Source of the DNA: Cercophora sp. LCS_1
Lineage: Eukaryota; Ascomycota; Sordariomycetes; Sordariales; Lasiosphaeriaceae
Direction of reading: 5' to 3'
DNA: 64,000 nucleotides
Assembly: GCA_036250225.1 (NCBI GenBank)
Contig: JAPZLL010000041.1
Location: 62,001 to 126,000, forward strand
This document shows, one piece after another, positions 1 through 12,540 of the stretch (position 1 is its first letter; the number at the start of each line of letters is the position of its first letter). The position numbers and the translations under genes are program-made. The notes under the pieces are model-generated. The model was not told the origin of the DNA, made no database searches, and was given only the letters and a program-made list of their open reading frames with translations.

Positions 1-3000
1 CCCCGGAGGTAGTCCTTCCAGTAGCCCGTCTTCCAGAACCTGAAACCCTCCATCTCGGTGCGCGAGTCGCACATGGGGGTGAAGGCGTAGGGCGCGCCCT
101 CGAGATCGAGCTGGACGAGGTCGTACATGTCTGTCCGGACGATCTGGTCTGCGTCGACAAAGATGACCTTGTCGAGGGACAGAGGGAAGAGCACGTCCAG
201 GAAGAGGATCTTGTAGCCCCAGATTTCGCGCTGTTTCTCTTTTTGCTGCCGCAGCCAGTGGGGCCACTTGTAGGTCACCATTTCGTACTTGAAGCCGTAT
301 TGCTCGGCGAGAATGGGGATGAAATCCTTGAAGGAAGGGGAGAGGAACTGCTCGATGAACCAGAACTTGACGGTGTGCTTGGTGTGGCGCATGACTGAGA
401 CCATCATGATATTGAGCATGCGCTCGTAAAGGTGGCCGCTGGCGACCGAGAAGATGTTGATCTCTGCGTGCTCGGTGTCTGAGGTGGATTTGGCCTTCTT
501 GCCGAGGATGGACGAGGCAAAGTTGAGGCCTTTGGCCACGATGCCGTCGGTGGCTTTAGTCTCCTCGAGCACATCTTCCTCTTCTTTGCCGGGGTTGCGG
601 GTGAGACGGGGGTAGAGGGTTGTGCCTTGGAAGTCCATCAGAACGACCTCGGTGTTTTCGTCGCCGGCGACTTTGCCGTAGCCTTTGGCACCGACGGATT
701 CGATGGAGAAGATTTCAGAGCTGCGACCCTCTTTAAGTTTGATATTGTAGACGCCCGGATTGGCTTTGAACTGGAAGAAACCGAGGTTGGACATAATGAT
801 AGTGTCGGCAAAGTGAGGATCCTTCTCTGTCTCCAGAACGAGCTGCACACCGCGTGGAGGACTACCCCCAGGAAGCTCGCGGGAGTGACCTTCGATGAGA
901 ATGTTTTCAAGCTCGTAGATAGCCTCGATGTGCTCAGTGCCTCGTCGAGCCTTGATGTCCTTGATGCGAATGTTGTCAAGATCATCGACGGACACCTTTG
1001 ATGTGACAAGCCAAGCAGGCGGCACATCCATACCAGCGATCAGGAGGGTTTCAGACGGCACACCGGCGAAGTTTGCGGACAAGTCCAAGACCTTTCCGCT
1101 ATCGTCGAATTTGGGAGCGGATTCAAAGACATAGCGGTAGAATCGCTTGACTGGAAGTTCGGTGATACTCTCCACTGGGTTCAAGAATACCTGGAGATGC
1201 ACGCCCTCCAGCTCAGAGAGCACCTTGAGGACGGCTGACCACTTCTGGCCAACCTCGGTGGCCGGGTTGATGACAGCAACGAAGAAGATGGTGGCAGTCG
1301 AGCGATCACCAACCTCAAACGACGTGTGAGTTGCATTCCAGTTGTTCCACGCCGTTGTTCTGATAGGGCTTGCCGAGTCAAAGATGCCTTGAGGGAGATC
1401 CGAGATGCCGGACAGCGTGGTAACAGAAGATAGCTTGGCAGCGTCCAAGGGCCCAGACAGCTTGTCGTCCAGCCCAAGATCCTCAATGGCTGCATAAACC
1501 GGAAGGATTCTGGTCTCACGCTCAAGAGCAAGGAACTGCGCGAAGTCTTCCTTCTGGAAGTCCTCAGCCGACACAATGGGACCGACAACTCTTCCGTTGA
1601 GGATCAAGATGTTGGCACCCGCTTGAACATTGTCGCTCTCCCGGAACGCTGCAAGCGCGGCATCATATGCAGGATCCGCCTCAAAGCTGCCCTCCTCAAG
1701 GATGGTCTCGAGGTCACGCAGCTGCGAAACATCAATCAAGACCGCCTCTTGAATCTTGAGGCGCTGTGTGAGGATTGATGGAGAGCGGGCTATATTAGCG
1801 GGGTTGTGGACGATGTCGAGACGGATACCTGCATGCTCCCGACGGAACTGGATAGCGTAGTAAACCAGTTTCTGGCCCTCGACGGTGTCAAGATCCGCAA
1901 TAACGGTCAAAGCGGCCCAATCTTCTTTTGTTGAGCCCTTGTCGGCCTCGACAACCGGAATCTTACTGAAGACGTCAGGGTTCTCGGAGTAGACCTTGTT
2001 GACGTTGATGACGTTGAGCTCCTGGGGATCCTCGGGGAAGATAAACGTATTGCGTCGCGCGATGGCGTTCTCGAGGAACCACCCAGCGATCCAGGTGGTC
2101 TCGTCGATTTGCTTGAAGTAGACGGCCTGCTGCAGCAGCTGCATATCCATGCCGAGCCTTTGCTGCATTGCCCTCAGCCACATCTCGTCCCTGGGAATCG
2201 GGAACCCGTCAAAGAAAAGCGTGGGTTCGTCGGCCTTGACACGGAGCCGCTCCGCCCAGTGCTTGGCATGGTGAATCGCTTGCTCGTGCTCCTCCGCCGT
2301 GAAGATATCCTTGAATGGCAAAGGATCAACCCCTTCCTTGGGTTTGCGCTCCTTGGTCGCGAGGCTGAAGATGGCTTCGTCAGGCTTGGCTGTCTTCTCC
2401 GCCTTCAACGATTCCTCAAGATAAGTAACAACAGCGGCCAATCCGTACGTGTCAAGCAAATTATAGACCACCTTTGCCTGTTCAATTGCCTCTCCGGTAG
2501 GCGTGAGCGGAACAAGGCCGAAACGAATGGGAACCAGGCGCTTCATGAAGACTAAAAGTTGCTCAATAACAACCTTCACATCTTCCGGCTTAGTAAAGTC
2601 AACCGGAGCGATCAAGTTGAAGATATCCTTGCGGACCTGCGGTAAGCCGCCACCAAAGGAGGGCTGGATCAAAGCCCAGAGCGATGGCGACCAGTCGCTG
2701 TACCGCTTGTCCTTGGTGATGTCGTTCAGCCAGATGATAACCTCGCCATCTTCAATCTCATCCCGCCAGTCAAACCGGCGAGGCTCTTCCTCCTGCGACT
2801 TGGCACGGGCAACCGAATCGTGACCGAGAAGTGAAATCGCTTGCTCGCCTGTGAGGCCAAGGTCCAGCACACCGTTAATGAGCTTCCGCTCCCGCTTCAG
2901 CAGGTCGACCAAGCCAAATGGCTGGATCTGTCTGTCAACAAGCTGTACTCCGTTCATCCAGAGGACGTTCATGCCTGCTGGGACCAAAGCCAGGCGGTTT

Positions 3001-4065
3001 GCTTGGTGCTCAGTCTGGAACTCGTTGGAGACCTCTTGTCCTCCGAGCTTGGTCGAGAACTTGGGGAAGTCCTGGGTAAGTTTGAGCAGAGCCTCAAAAG
3101 GCGATTCGCTCTGCATGATGTATGAAGCCGCCTTCATACCAAGGGATGATAGCTCAGACTTCTCCAGAGGTTTGATGTCCTTGATCTCCTCTTCCTCGTC
3201 AAGGACAACCTCGGTGCTGATGACTTTTTGCGCATCTTCGGCCCCCTTTTCGGCGCCCGTGTCTCTATCGTCAATAACGATATAGTCCGTCCGCTTCAAC
3301 GAGAGCTCAACACCATATCCATTCACAGACAGGGGCTCGCTGGACTGAGCTGCGCTGCGCTTGTACCTTACGCGATATGACCCCTCGCCTTTCTGCGCTA
3401 AACCCATAGCCGCCTTGTGATACTTCCCAAAGCTCGGCGAGGTGATATCAGCGTACAAGATCACGTCTTTTGCGCCGGCGCCAAACTTGCGATCGAATGG
3501 CAAGGTGCGCTCCTGGGAGTTGTTCTTCACGCTCGCATATGCGGTATCGAGAGCCGGAGTGCAGTACTGTTTCCCATCCACCAAAAACCACTGGCTACAT
3601 CCTTCTTGCGCCTCCGATAGTGTTGGCTCGACGGCTGTGGCGTAATACTGGTAGTGGGCTTCGATCCGGGGGGCGGCAGATCGTAGGGACAGGGACAGCT
3701 TGAACGTAGACAGCCCTTCGGCATTCATGTGCCCATCGGTTTGGAGAATATCTAGGAATTTTTCATAAAGAGCCTTGTCTGTTTTGGCCTCGGCCAAGTC
3801 ACCCTTGGCGATGCGATCGAGCAGGGCATAATAGGCGGTCGCATTGTCGGGGGCAGCGGTTTCCCTTCGTCCTGGTAAGCCCCAAACACCAATTGCGCAG
3901 ATTACAGCACAGAAGCACTTACAGTAGCTCGACCAAGTAAGGGGGGGCAGGGAATGCGGCCTTGAGCGCGACGTTGACTGACGGCGCCGCCGAAGCATGG
4001 AGGGGTACCCATGCCGCGAGGATGGCTGCCGTGAGGCCCCACGGCAGCTGGGAAAGTCGAATCAT
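1..4065 (-). CDS. UDP-glucose:glycoprotein glucosyltransferase, C-terminus cut by window edge
   Basis: ER-lumen folding sensor that re-glucosylates misfolded N-glycoproteins for calnexin re-binding. The visible reading frame covers about 1335 residues; the family is about 1500, so roughly the last 150 (end of the catalytic domain and any ER-retention tail) lie beyond the left edge. Start ATG at 4063-4065 opens MIRLSQLPWGL..., a clear signal peptide ending near HASAAPS. Two exons: 3923-4065 and 1-3864; the 58 nt intron has GTAAGT, and an AAG acceptor restores the conserved LLETAA junction. The glucosyltransferase (GT24) part is unmistakable near the left edge: FWFIEQFLSPSFKDFIP, YKWPHWLRQQ and the metal-binding FVDADQIVR (DxD) around 150-165. 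The N-terminal two thirds match the thioredoxin-like folding-sensor region by collinearity only. Divergent from the COPI alpha gene at 4870. Symbol varies between fungi (gpt1, kre5-like), so none is given. Confidence 0.95.
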
Positions 4066-4869
4066 GGCCACAGCAAGAGTTGCTATTCAGTGATTTGAGT
4101 ACTCTCAGAGTTGACGAAGCTTCGTCCGCCAGCGGAGGGGAAGGGAAGTGCCGAGTCGTCAATGCTTTGTCAAGATTGCGCAGTGTGTAAATGCCACCGT
4201 GGCACCCCGCGACAATAGTTTGTCCCGGAACACTCACCCAACAGTTGGGTTGAGTGATGCGCAATAACACGGGAAAATCGCCGGCCACGTGCGCATCTGA
4301 AGGGAAATGGTGGCCTGGATTGCTATGTTGAAGGCCAGTTTTCGTCGTCCTCAACGAGGGGTCATCACGAAGCAATCGGACAAAGTCACTTCTGAACACA
4401 TCGCAGCTAAGCTCGTCCAGCTTCTCCAATTCGGTTTAGCGTCCGGGGAAAGCTTCAGGGGTTGCAGCCGGTACGTACCGTTTCCACGGTCCACAAGGCC
4501 GAGAACTTGGGACACTGTGGCTGGTGAGGACGCCCCGTTGGTGGGGGCCTGTCAAAGGCTGAGACAGGTGGACCCGGAAAATTGAATGTGCGTTTTGGCC
4601 TGAGGCTTGCACGCCAGCACTGGCCGAACCCACACTTCGAGATGCCACGGTTCCCTATGATTTGATCGATGGCATATGAGCCCCAGCACCCCAGTTGCAA
4701 TAACCACCTCCACCACCAGCAACGCTGGCCCGACTTCGCACCACAACCACGCCGCCACACCCCCGGCCGTCCTTTTCCCGCCGAGTTCCAATTGCGACGA
4801 CATAGCAATCCCAGACCTGCCGATTTCTTGTTGATGCCGGGAGCTTAGGCGTCCCTCCCCTCAGCCAAG
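4066..4869. promoter_or_regulatory. Shared divergent promoter of UGGT and COPI alpha
   Basis: About 0.8 kb lies between the two start codons, which point away from each other. No conserved coding sequence is seen. It holds a palindromic CACGTG at 4286-4291. An ACGTG core is also what Hac1/XBP1-type bZIP regulators of the unfolded protein response bind, but it equally fits bHLH E-box factors. Both flanking genes are secretory-pathway genes, so common control is plausible but only inferred. Confidence 0.5.
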
Positions 4870-7800
4870 ATGCAGTCCTCCTCCGGGATGCTCACCAAGG
4901 TTCGCCGCACATTGGCCTGTCTGCACGACCTGCGGGTTCCCGCTGACCATTCTTTCTCCGCAGTTCGAGTCCAAGTCGTCGCGCGCAAAGGGTATCGCAT
5001 TCCACCCTAAACGGTCAGCTCCTTCAGCTTCCCCGCCATTTCGTGGCCCGATATTGACAATGTCCCCCCAGACCATGGATCCTCGTTTCCCTCCACTCCT
5101 CGACCATCCAGCTGTGGGACTACCGCATGGGTACCCTGATTGACCGATTCGAAGAGCACGATGGCCCCGTTCGCGGCGTTGACTTCCACAAGACACAGGT
5201 GAGGGACTCGGGAGCTGGGTTTAGGGACAACTGCTGACGCGCAGCAGCCGCTGTTTGTGTCGGGAGGTGATGATTACAAGATCAAGGTCTGGTCCTACCA
5301 GACCAGGAGGTGTCTGTTCACCCTGAACGGCCACTTGGACTACATCCGAACCGTCTTCTTCCACCACGAGCTCCCTTGGATTGTCAGCGCCAGTGACGAC
5401 CAGACCGTCCGGATATGGAATTGGCAGAACCGCTCTCTGTGTACGAGGATACTAGTCCTCTGTGTTGGCTACTTGCTGACGGATAATAGTGTGCACGATG
5501 ACGGGACACAACCACTATGCCATGTGCGCACAGTTCCACCCCAAGGAGGATCTCATTGTCTCGGCTTCGCTCGATCAGTCGGTCCGTGTTTGGGATAGTA
5601 CGTGTTGATGGTTTCAGGGAAGGGGTTGTTGCTGACCTTGATCACAGTTTCCGGTTTGCGAAAGAAGCACTCGGCTCCGACATCTATGAGCTTTGAGGAC
5701 CAAGTTGCTCGCGCCAACGCCAACCAGACTGACATGTTCGGTAACACCGATGCGGTTGTCAAGTTCGTTCTTGAGGGTCACGATAGGGGCGTTAACTGGG
5801 TCGCTTTCCACCCAACGATGCCACTTATTGTGTCAGCTGGCGACGATCGTCTCGTCAAGCTGTGGCGCATGAGTGAGACCAAGGCTGTACGTTCGCGCCA
5901 TTCCATCACAGGGACGTGGCATATGCTAACTTTGCGCAGTGGGAAGTCGATACATGCCGAGGGCATTTCCAGAACGTTAGCGGCTGCTTGTTCCACCCTC
6001 ATCAAGACCTCATCCTCTCCGTCGGCGAAGATAAAACGGTCCGAGTTTGGGATTTGAACAAGCGCACGGCGGTCAACAGCTTCAAGAGGGAAAACGACAG
6101 GTTTTGGGTCGTCGCAGCCCATCCTGAGATAAACCTCTTTGCTGCTGGCCATGACAAGTATTCTCCCTACACGAAGCAACAGTTGTGGGCAGGCGCTAAC
6201 AGATGGCAGTGGCGTCATGGTGTTCAAGCTCGAGCGTGAGAGGCCCGCATCAGCGGTCCACCAAAATACCCTTTTCTACATCACGAAGGAGAAGCACATC
6301 AAGTCATACGACTTCCAGAAGAACGTCGAGTCGCCCACCCTTTTGTCGTTGAAGAAGCTTGGCAGTCCATGGGTACCTCCTAGGACTCTGTCTTATAACC
6401 CCGCAGAGCGATCGGTCCTCGTCACCTCATCAGCTGATGGCGGCTCCTACGAACTCATCAATCTCCCACGCGACGGGTCCGGCGCAATCGAGCCTACCGA
6501 ATCCAAGCGCGGGCAGGGCAATTCGGCAATCTTCGTCGCTCGTAACCGCTTCGCTGTCCTGAATACCGCCACTCAGACGGTTGATATCAAGGACCTGACC
6601 AACAACACGGCCCGTTCGTTCAAGCCCCCTGTTGGCACGACCGATATCTACTTTGGTGGAACTGGCAACCTCCTCATCATTACGCCCACCGCCGTCCATC
6701 TCTACGATATCCAGCAAAAGAAGACAACGGCCGAGCTTGCGGTTAATGGCGTAAAGTACGTTGTCTGGTCTAACGACAATCTCTATGCCGCCCTTCTTAG
6801 CAAGCACAATGTCACGATTGTCACCAAGACTCTCGAGCAAGTCAGCACTCTCCACGAGACGATTCGAATCAAGAGCGCCGCTTGGGATGACGCTGGCGTA
6901 CTTCTTTACTCGACTCTCAACCATGTCAAATACACACTTCTTAACGGCGATAACGGCATTGTCCGCACTCTCGACCAGACTGTCTACCTTGTCCGCGTCA
7001 AGGGACGCAGCGTCTACTGTCTCGACCGTGCCGCGAAGCCCAAGATTCTCACCATCGATCCCACCGAGTACCGCTTCAAGCTCGCCCTGGTCAAGCGCAA
7101 CTACGAAGAGATGCTTCACATCATCCAAAACTCGAGTCTTGTCGGCCAATCCATCATTTCATACCTGCAAAAGAAGGGCTATCCCGAGATTGCTCTTCAG
7201 TTCGTCCAGGATGCGCCTACTCGGTTCGAGCTTGCGATTGAGTGCGGAAACCTCGAGGTTGCAGTTGAGGTTGCAAAGGAGCTAGATAAGCCCAAGCTTT
7301 GGGCAAGATTGAGCGCCGAAGCCCTCGCACACGGTAACCACTCCGTTGTCGAGATGTGCTACCAGAAGCTCAAGCAGTTTGACAAGCTCTCATTCCTCTA
7401 CCTGGCTACGGGTGACAATACCAAACTTGGGAGGATGGCCAAGATTGCCGAGCACCGTGGCGACTTTACGTCTCGGTTCCAAAACGCCCTATATCTCGGC
7501 GATGTCGAGGACAGGATCCAAATGTTCAAGGAGATCGATCTCTGTAAGTTCTGCCACACTTGACTTGCTAGCTGTCGCTGACTCTTTAGACCCCTTGGCA
7601 TACCTGACGGCGAAATCACACGGACTGGAAGAGGAATGCCAGTCCATTCTCGAGGCCACTGGTCTTACAGAGGAGCAGCTCAACCTGCCACAGTTGGGCG
7701 AGCCTCTCGCGACACCCAAACCCATCGTCCCCACATTCAAGGCCAACTGGCCCACAAAGGCGACATCACAGTCCATCTTCGAGAAGGCTCTCCTTGGGCA

Positions 7801-8986
7801 GGTCGAAAGCTTGTCATTAGATGACGAACCTGCGGTAGCTCACGGGGAAGCTGAGGAGGATGCGACGGGAGCTGGCGCGCTTGCTGAGGCCGATGAGGAC
7901 GAGGACGCCGCCGGCTGGGATCTTGGTGACGACATCGTTCCCGAGGTCGAGGAAGGGTTCGTCAACGTTGAGAGCGCCGAGGCTGGAGGTGCCGGTAGCA
8001 GCGAGGCTGAGTTGTGGGCGCGCAATTCCCCGCTTGCTGTCGATCACGTCGCCGGCGGGTCTTTCGAGACTGCGATGCAACTTCTCAACCGACAAGTTGG
8101 CGCCGTCAACTTTGCTCCCCTCAAGCCAAGGTTCTTGGAGGTTTACCAAGCATCCAAGACTTTTCTCCCTGCATCGGTTGGCCTGCCGCCGCTAGTCAAC
8201 TATATCCGGAGGACGATTGAGGAGACGGATCCGAGAAAGGTTCTTCCCATTATCCCCAGGGATTTGGAATACCTTGCCGCCAACGATCTGCAACGCGGCT
8301 ACGACTCGATGAAGGCCAACAAGCTGGAAGATGGCTTGAAGATCTTCAAGGGCATTCTCCACGCCGTGTTGGTCAATGCCGTCGGCAGTGACAGCGAGGT
8401 TGCTGAGGCCAAGAAGTTGATCACTTCTGCGAGTGAATACGCAGTGGCTATGGCTGTTGAGTTGCAGCGCAGAGCTCTTGGCCCACAGGATGCCGTCAAC
8501 AAAAACCCCCAATTGTTGAAGCGTAGCCTGGAGTTGTCAGCCTACTTCACAATCCCCAAGATCGAGGTGCCACATCGACAGCTCGCGCTGCTCAACGCCA
8601 TGAACCTGGCTATGCGCAGCAAGAACTACAACTCCGCTCTGAGCTTCGCCAACAGGATATTGGCCAACGGAGGCGCCAACAAGATCCTTGAGAGCGTAAG
8701 TTCATCGTTCGACTTAATGATGCAAAATGCTGACACAAAACAGGCCAAGAAGACCAAGGCTCAGTGCGAGCGTAACCCTCACGACGCCGTAGAGATTGAG
8801 TTTGACCAGTTTGCCGAGTTTGAGATCTGTGCCGCCAGCCATACCCCCATCTACAGCGGCACCGCCTATGAAGAGTGCGCTTTTGATGGTGCCAAGTACC
8901 ACACAAAGTACAAGGGCTCCGTCTGCACGGTTTGCGAGGTGTGCGAGATTGGCAAGCACGGCAGCGGGCTAAAGCTATTTGCTTGA
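4870..8986 (+). CDS. Coatomer (COPI) subunit alpha
   Basis: Alpha subunit of the COPI vesicle coat, which recognises KKxx cargo and drives Golgi-to-ER retrograde transport. Ten exons: 4870-4899, 4964-5013, 5072-5198, 5248-5440, 5490-5597, 5648-5886, 5940-6157, 6210-7543, 7590-8695, 8744-8986. The joined frame is 3648 nt (1215 residues), normal for the family. The N-terminus MLTKFESKSSRAKGIAFHP is the classical alpha-COP start; here an MQSSSG extension precedes it. The N-terminal half is WD40 propeller (GHLDYIRTVFFHHELPW, QTVRIWNWQNRS, GHDRGVNWVAFHPT, SVGEDKTVRVWDL). The middle is solenoid, with an acidic Ala/Asp/Glu-rich linker around 7840-8010. The end is the COPI C-terminal domain binding epsilon-COP, finishing CEVCEIGKHGSGLKLFA. 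The acceptor before exon 4 could be 5244 instead of 5247, adding one Gln. Most introns fall in the propeller half. Confidence 0.97.
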
Positions 8987-9321
8987 GCGGTGCCAAGGTA
9001 TAATGAACGACGTTAAGTCCCGTCATGAATGGCCGGGAGATTTCCCGAAGCGGTGGGCAAAAGTCAAGAGCTCTAGAATCGGTGATATTTGGGAGAGAGG
9101 GTTCGTCTGTGTCTCATCATGTGGAGTAGGTCTGAGTTGTAGCAATTGCAAGCAAAAAGAATTTACTGGTTGATCCTTGATCTGATGCCCTGACAGCGGT
9201 CGTTATGTTTTGCTCGTGTCTACCTCTAGCAATGATATTACAAGCCTGGATGCTGGCGCTGTTTGCCATCCATCCATCCTCCCTTGCCTTGTCCCGTCCC
9301 CATTCAAATCACCACAACCAT
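8987..9321. other. Convergent 3' intergenic region
   Basis: The 3' ends of the COPI alpha and Rpn12 genes face each other here. I see no coding potential; it presumably holds both 3' UTRs and polyadenylation signals. Confidence 0.6.
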
Positions 9322-10200
9322 CTAAACAATCGTCTCCAGCTGCCGGGCGTACCCAAGGGTATTCTCAATAATCATCTGGCTGGTCTCCTTCTCCTGCTCG
9401 GCCTCCTCGCCCGCCTCTTGCACCGCATTCGCAGAGGGGAAGTAAATGTGACCATCCTTGACAATCCAGCCTCTGCTCCGCGCAAACTCGATGACTGCGC
9501 CCTCGGACTCGAGGAAAAGCAGCGACTTGGTCGACGAGAGAGGAAGGCTGGGATACGCGCGCTCGCTGCTCGACGCAATCTCGGACCTGATCTGATAGGT
9601 CAGGATCTAGATATTTGTTGTCAGCCTCTGTCCCTTCAAATCACCCTCCAACAAAGAGGAGAATGGTAAACTCACATCCGAAAACATGCCAAACTCCTCA
9701 CACGGCACCTCACCCTTCTTCATGGCGTTCCAAACCCGATCATAGCTCCCCTCCATCAACCACCGCTCCAGCCGGATCGGATAGCCCAAGTACCGATCTC
9801 CCTCGATATCGATGCCCGCGGTACTCAACGCCTCCAGCTCGGAATGGAACTCGCCGTAATTACCCTGCGTCAGCAGCAAAAGCAGCGACAAGCCCGTCAC
9901 CTTGGGCCGCTCCGACGGCGTCGGCGGCAGGACAGACGCAGGTAACGCGTACAGCGGCGCCAGCTGAGCAACGTAGCGCGTGAAGCTGTCCGGGTTCTTG
10001 GCCCGGATCGAGGCCAGCGCGCCTTGCTCGTAGACGTCGCGCGCCAGGGCGAGGTGGCTCGCTGGCGTTGTGGGGGTGGGCGCCAGGGCATTGAGCTGCA
10101 GGAGGAGGAGCTTGGCTTTGGAGAGGAGGGTTTGGGAGGTGGTGAAGTCGCGGGCGGATTTGAGCTGGGTGAGGAGGGTTGTTAGTTGGCGTTCTGCCAT
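9322..10200 (-). CDS. rpn12: 26S proteasome regulatory subunit Rpn12
   Basis: Lid subunit of the 19S regulatory particle; its incorporation completes lid assembly. Two exons: 9676-10200 and 9322-9606, with a 69 nt intron (GTGAGT donor, CTAG acceptor). Product 269 residues, as for yeast Rpn12 (about 274). An N-terminal helical repeat part (LLTQLKSARDFTTSQTLL) is followed by the conserved core LLLLTQGNYGEFHSELE and YLGYPIRLERWLMEGSYD. The PCI/CSN8-PSMD8-eIF3k domain continues across the splice (MFSDV then ILTYQIRSEIASSSERAY), and the tail ends ENTLGYARQLETIV. Start ATG at 10198-10200 (MAERQL). CSN8 and eIF3k share the fold, but the LEALS and SERAYPSLPLSS blocks are Rpn12-like. Confidence 0.93.
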
Positions 10201-11310
10201 TTTGGGCGGTTTCCCCTGTGGGTGTGATTTCGTGGGGTGTTGTGGTTTGATTCGGTCGGGAGGTTTGGGTCGGGAAGGTTTGGGGTTGGGCGATTTAGTG
10301 TTCAGTGTTGGTGTTTGGCGTTGGAGTGTGGTTTGGCGAGGCGCTCGCTGGCTGAGGCTGGTGGGTTGCGATTGCCCAGGCTGAAAGGGTGACGTTCGGT
10401 CTGATCGTCGAGCTGAGCCTGATGGTCTGTGCGTTTGACAACTGGAGAGAAAGGTGGGGACTCGGAAACTTTATTTTCACTGCTTTGGGCGCTACAGAAA
10501 ATGGAGGTGGGTTGGGTTTCGCACGACGGAGTTGGAGTTGACCAACGTCGAAAATGGAATGTGGACAATCACAATGGTTTAAAATCATTATCAAGTGGCT
10601 GTATGCCACATGTCATATTGCCGGTATTCTTGGATCCGATGATATTTCAAGCTTTTGGCTGCGGTTTCTGTTCGTGCTGGGGCCGTCGACTTACACGGGA
10701 ACCCACCGCACCACCATCCCAGCATACAGGGGTTGTGGACAACTAACTCCCTGCCATCATGGGCGTGAGGACGCCTCTCAATCAACCACAACGGTAAATC
10801 CCGGACGAAGAAATCAAGCACTCCTTGCGCCCCCTAGGTTCTGGGGTAACAGCTCGCCCTATATAACTCTGCCAGACTCCTTTGAGGTCAAAGCTGCATC
10901 TGCAAATTCATTGTTCTTCGTTCTAAAAATCACTGCATTTGGACCTTCCCATCCAAGAATCAAGTGCCCAGGGAAGGTGAATTGGTACCTGTTAAAGGGG
11001 GGAGCTGCGGAGGATGCTGAACTACCCACATGCCCCGTCTATCTTAGACATCAGTTTGGGAAAGAGCAATGCAACCTGGCTCTGCCAGTCATTTTGAGCT
11101 CTCTCGCGTTTCTCAGTTCTCTCCTCTCTTCTCTTTTTTCCCCAGTAACGAGTTGCACCGCTTGGCCTTTCGAGAACCATTTGAGTTGCATACGGCACTT
11201 CTGACCCCCTTTGTTCCCTTTGAGAATTGAACACCGTGGGTCCGACAACCTCCCTCCTCCGCACCACCCTCCTCTTCTTTCTCTCTTTTTTTTTATTTTT
11301 CTATTTCACC
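10201..11310. other. Intergenic region between Rpn12 and a small membrane-protein gene
   Basis: Divergent 1.1 kb spacer. Pyrimidine-rich runs (CTTCTTTCTCTC followed by a T-run) sit just upstream of the ATG at 11311, as is common in fungal core promoters. No supported gene was found. Confidence 0.5.
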
Positions 11311-12130
11311 ATGTTTGCCCCGGGTCCCGCCCCTGTCGCCGGCTCCGCCGCCGCTGCCCCTCCTCCTCGCCAGCCGACGCGATTGAAGCGGTTTCTCCTA
11401 CGTCGCGGCTTCCGCGTAAGTTGACGGACCACGAGATATCGCGGATGAGCACGGCCACCAGCCTGCACGTCGGCGTTACGGGCTCCCTTTTCTGCTTCGT
11501 CACTTTTGTGACGACTGAACACGTGCCCAGCTTGGTGCTCTTTTCGGCTGCTACGACAGGATTCTTTGCCCTGATGGGCATTTTTGCTAACCTTTTTCTG
11601 ACCCGAAATGGCGGTCATATCGAGCTGGTGTGCCTTTTAGGGTTTGGTATACAACATGTCGAGTGTTGGCCTAGCCCTAGTGATAATCGCCATGATAGTT
11701 GCGATTTTGTGGGACGGCGCTGTTCGCAAGCCGAAGATCTGTAAGTCATTTTCACCAATGCTTTCTCTCATATTATTTACGCCTCCTCTATTTTCCATAT
11801 CTGTTCCCAGCGACTCGGCAAGCCTTTTGCAATGTCTTGACGCCCTTCTTGTTATCCTCCAGGCCTATTCTATTTCTCATATGGATTTCCAATTACCTAC
11901 TACGCCTTTTTTTTATGACTTGAGGCCTTTTCCAATCAAGCTGATTCGCGGATCGTTTTTAACAAGGGATCGGGGCTGCTGTTTGGACCGTTGTGGTACT
12001 TGTGATGACGGCGATTGTTGTGTGCTGGTATGATCTCTTCGGTCGACCCGCACCAGCGCCAGCTCGAGGAAACAACCTTGAGCTGGAGAACCAGCAGCGG
12101 CAGAACCAGCCGCGGCAGGCCCAGCCTTAG
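11311..12130 (+). CDS. Unrecognised small multi-span membrane protein, gene model uncertain
   Basis: Not recognised. A splice model gives exons 11311-11415, 11641-11740 and 11967-12130: 122 residues with a Pro/Ala-rich N-terminus (MFAPGPAPVAGS), a basic RLKRFLLRR patch, two membrane helices (MSSVGLALVIIAMIVAILW and AAVWTVVVLVMTAIVV) and a Gln-rich tail. Both donors are GTAAGT, and the first intron has a GCTAAC branch and a TTTTAG acceptor. However, that first 'intron' (11416-11640, 225 nt) is itself open in another frame. Its third positions look coding, and it encodes two more hydrophobic helices (SLHVGVTGSLFCFVTFVTT; LVLFSAATTGFFALMGIFA). Two compensating single-base shifts would then give a four-helix protein of about 200 residues. 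The second intron (226 nt, AT/pyrimidine rich) looks genuine. RNA evidence is needed to choose. Confidence 0.5.
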
Positions 12131-12540
12131 GGCGGGCCCGAGTAAGCCGTGGGCGGTGGGAGTTTCCGGCAAACCTCCCTGATCAAAATCGGCCCTGACA
12201 AGATGCCACTTCTGCGCAGTGTCAGGGACGAGTACCCTCGCCTTCTTGGCCCGTCTCACAATGGAAGCGACTTTGTCGTGCGGCGAGGGGAAACCAACGT
12301 CATCATCAAACAACCACATATTTATGGCTAGACGCCGGGTTCGTACCTATTCACCGTTCCATTTGCAACAGTTACTGACCAATGCTGGGCAGGATATGGA
12401 TAAACGGAGCTCACCTACCTACTTGACGCTGCACCATCCACCCTACCAACCAACGTATCTCACATTCATATCTCTCAGCTCTCAGATCTCAGCAATCAGC
12501 ACTCTCGGTGTCTCACTAGGCCAGCCATCTCAACCAGAAG
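12131..12540. other. Short spacer, no gene seen
   Basis: Spacer between the membrane-protein gene and the next gene on the same strand. An open frame crosses it, but it conflicts with the better-supported frame starting at 12541 and has no recognisable content. Confidence 0.4.
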
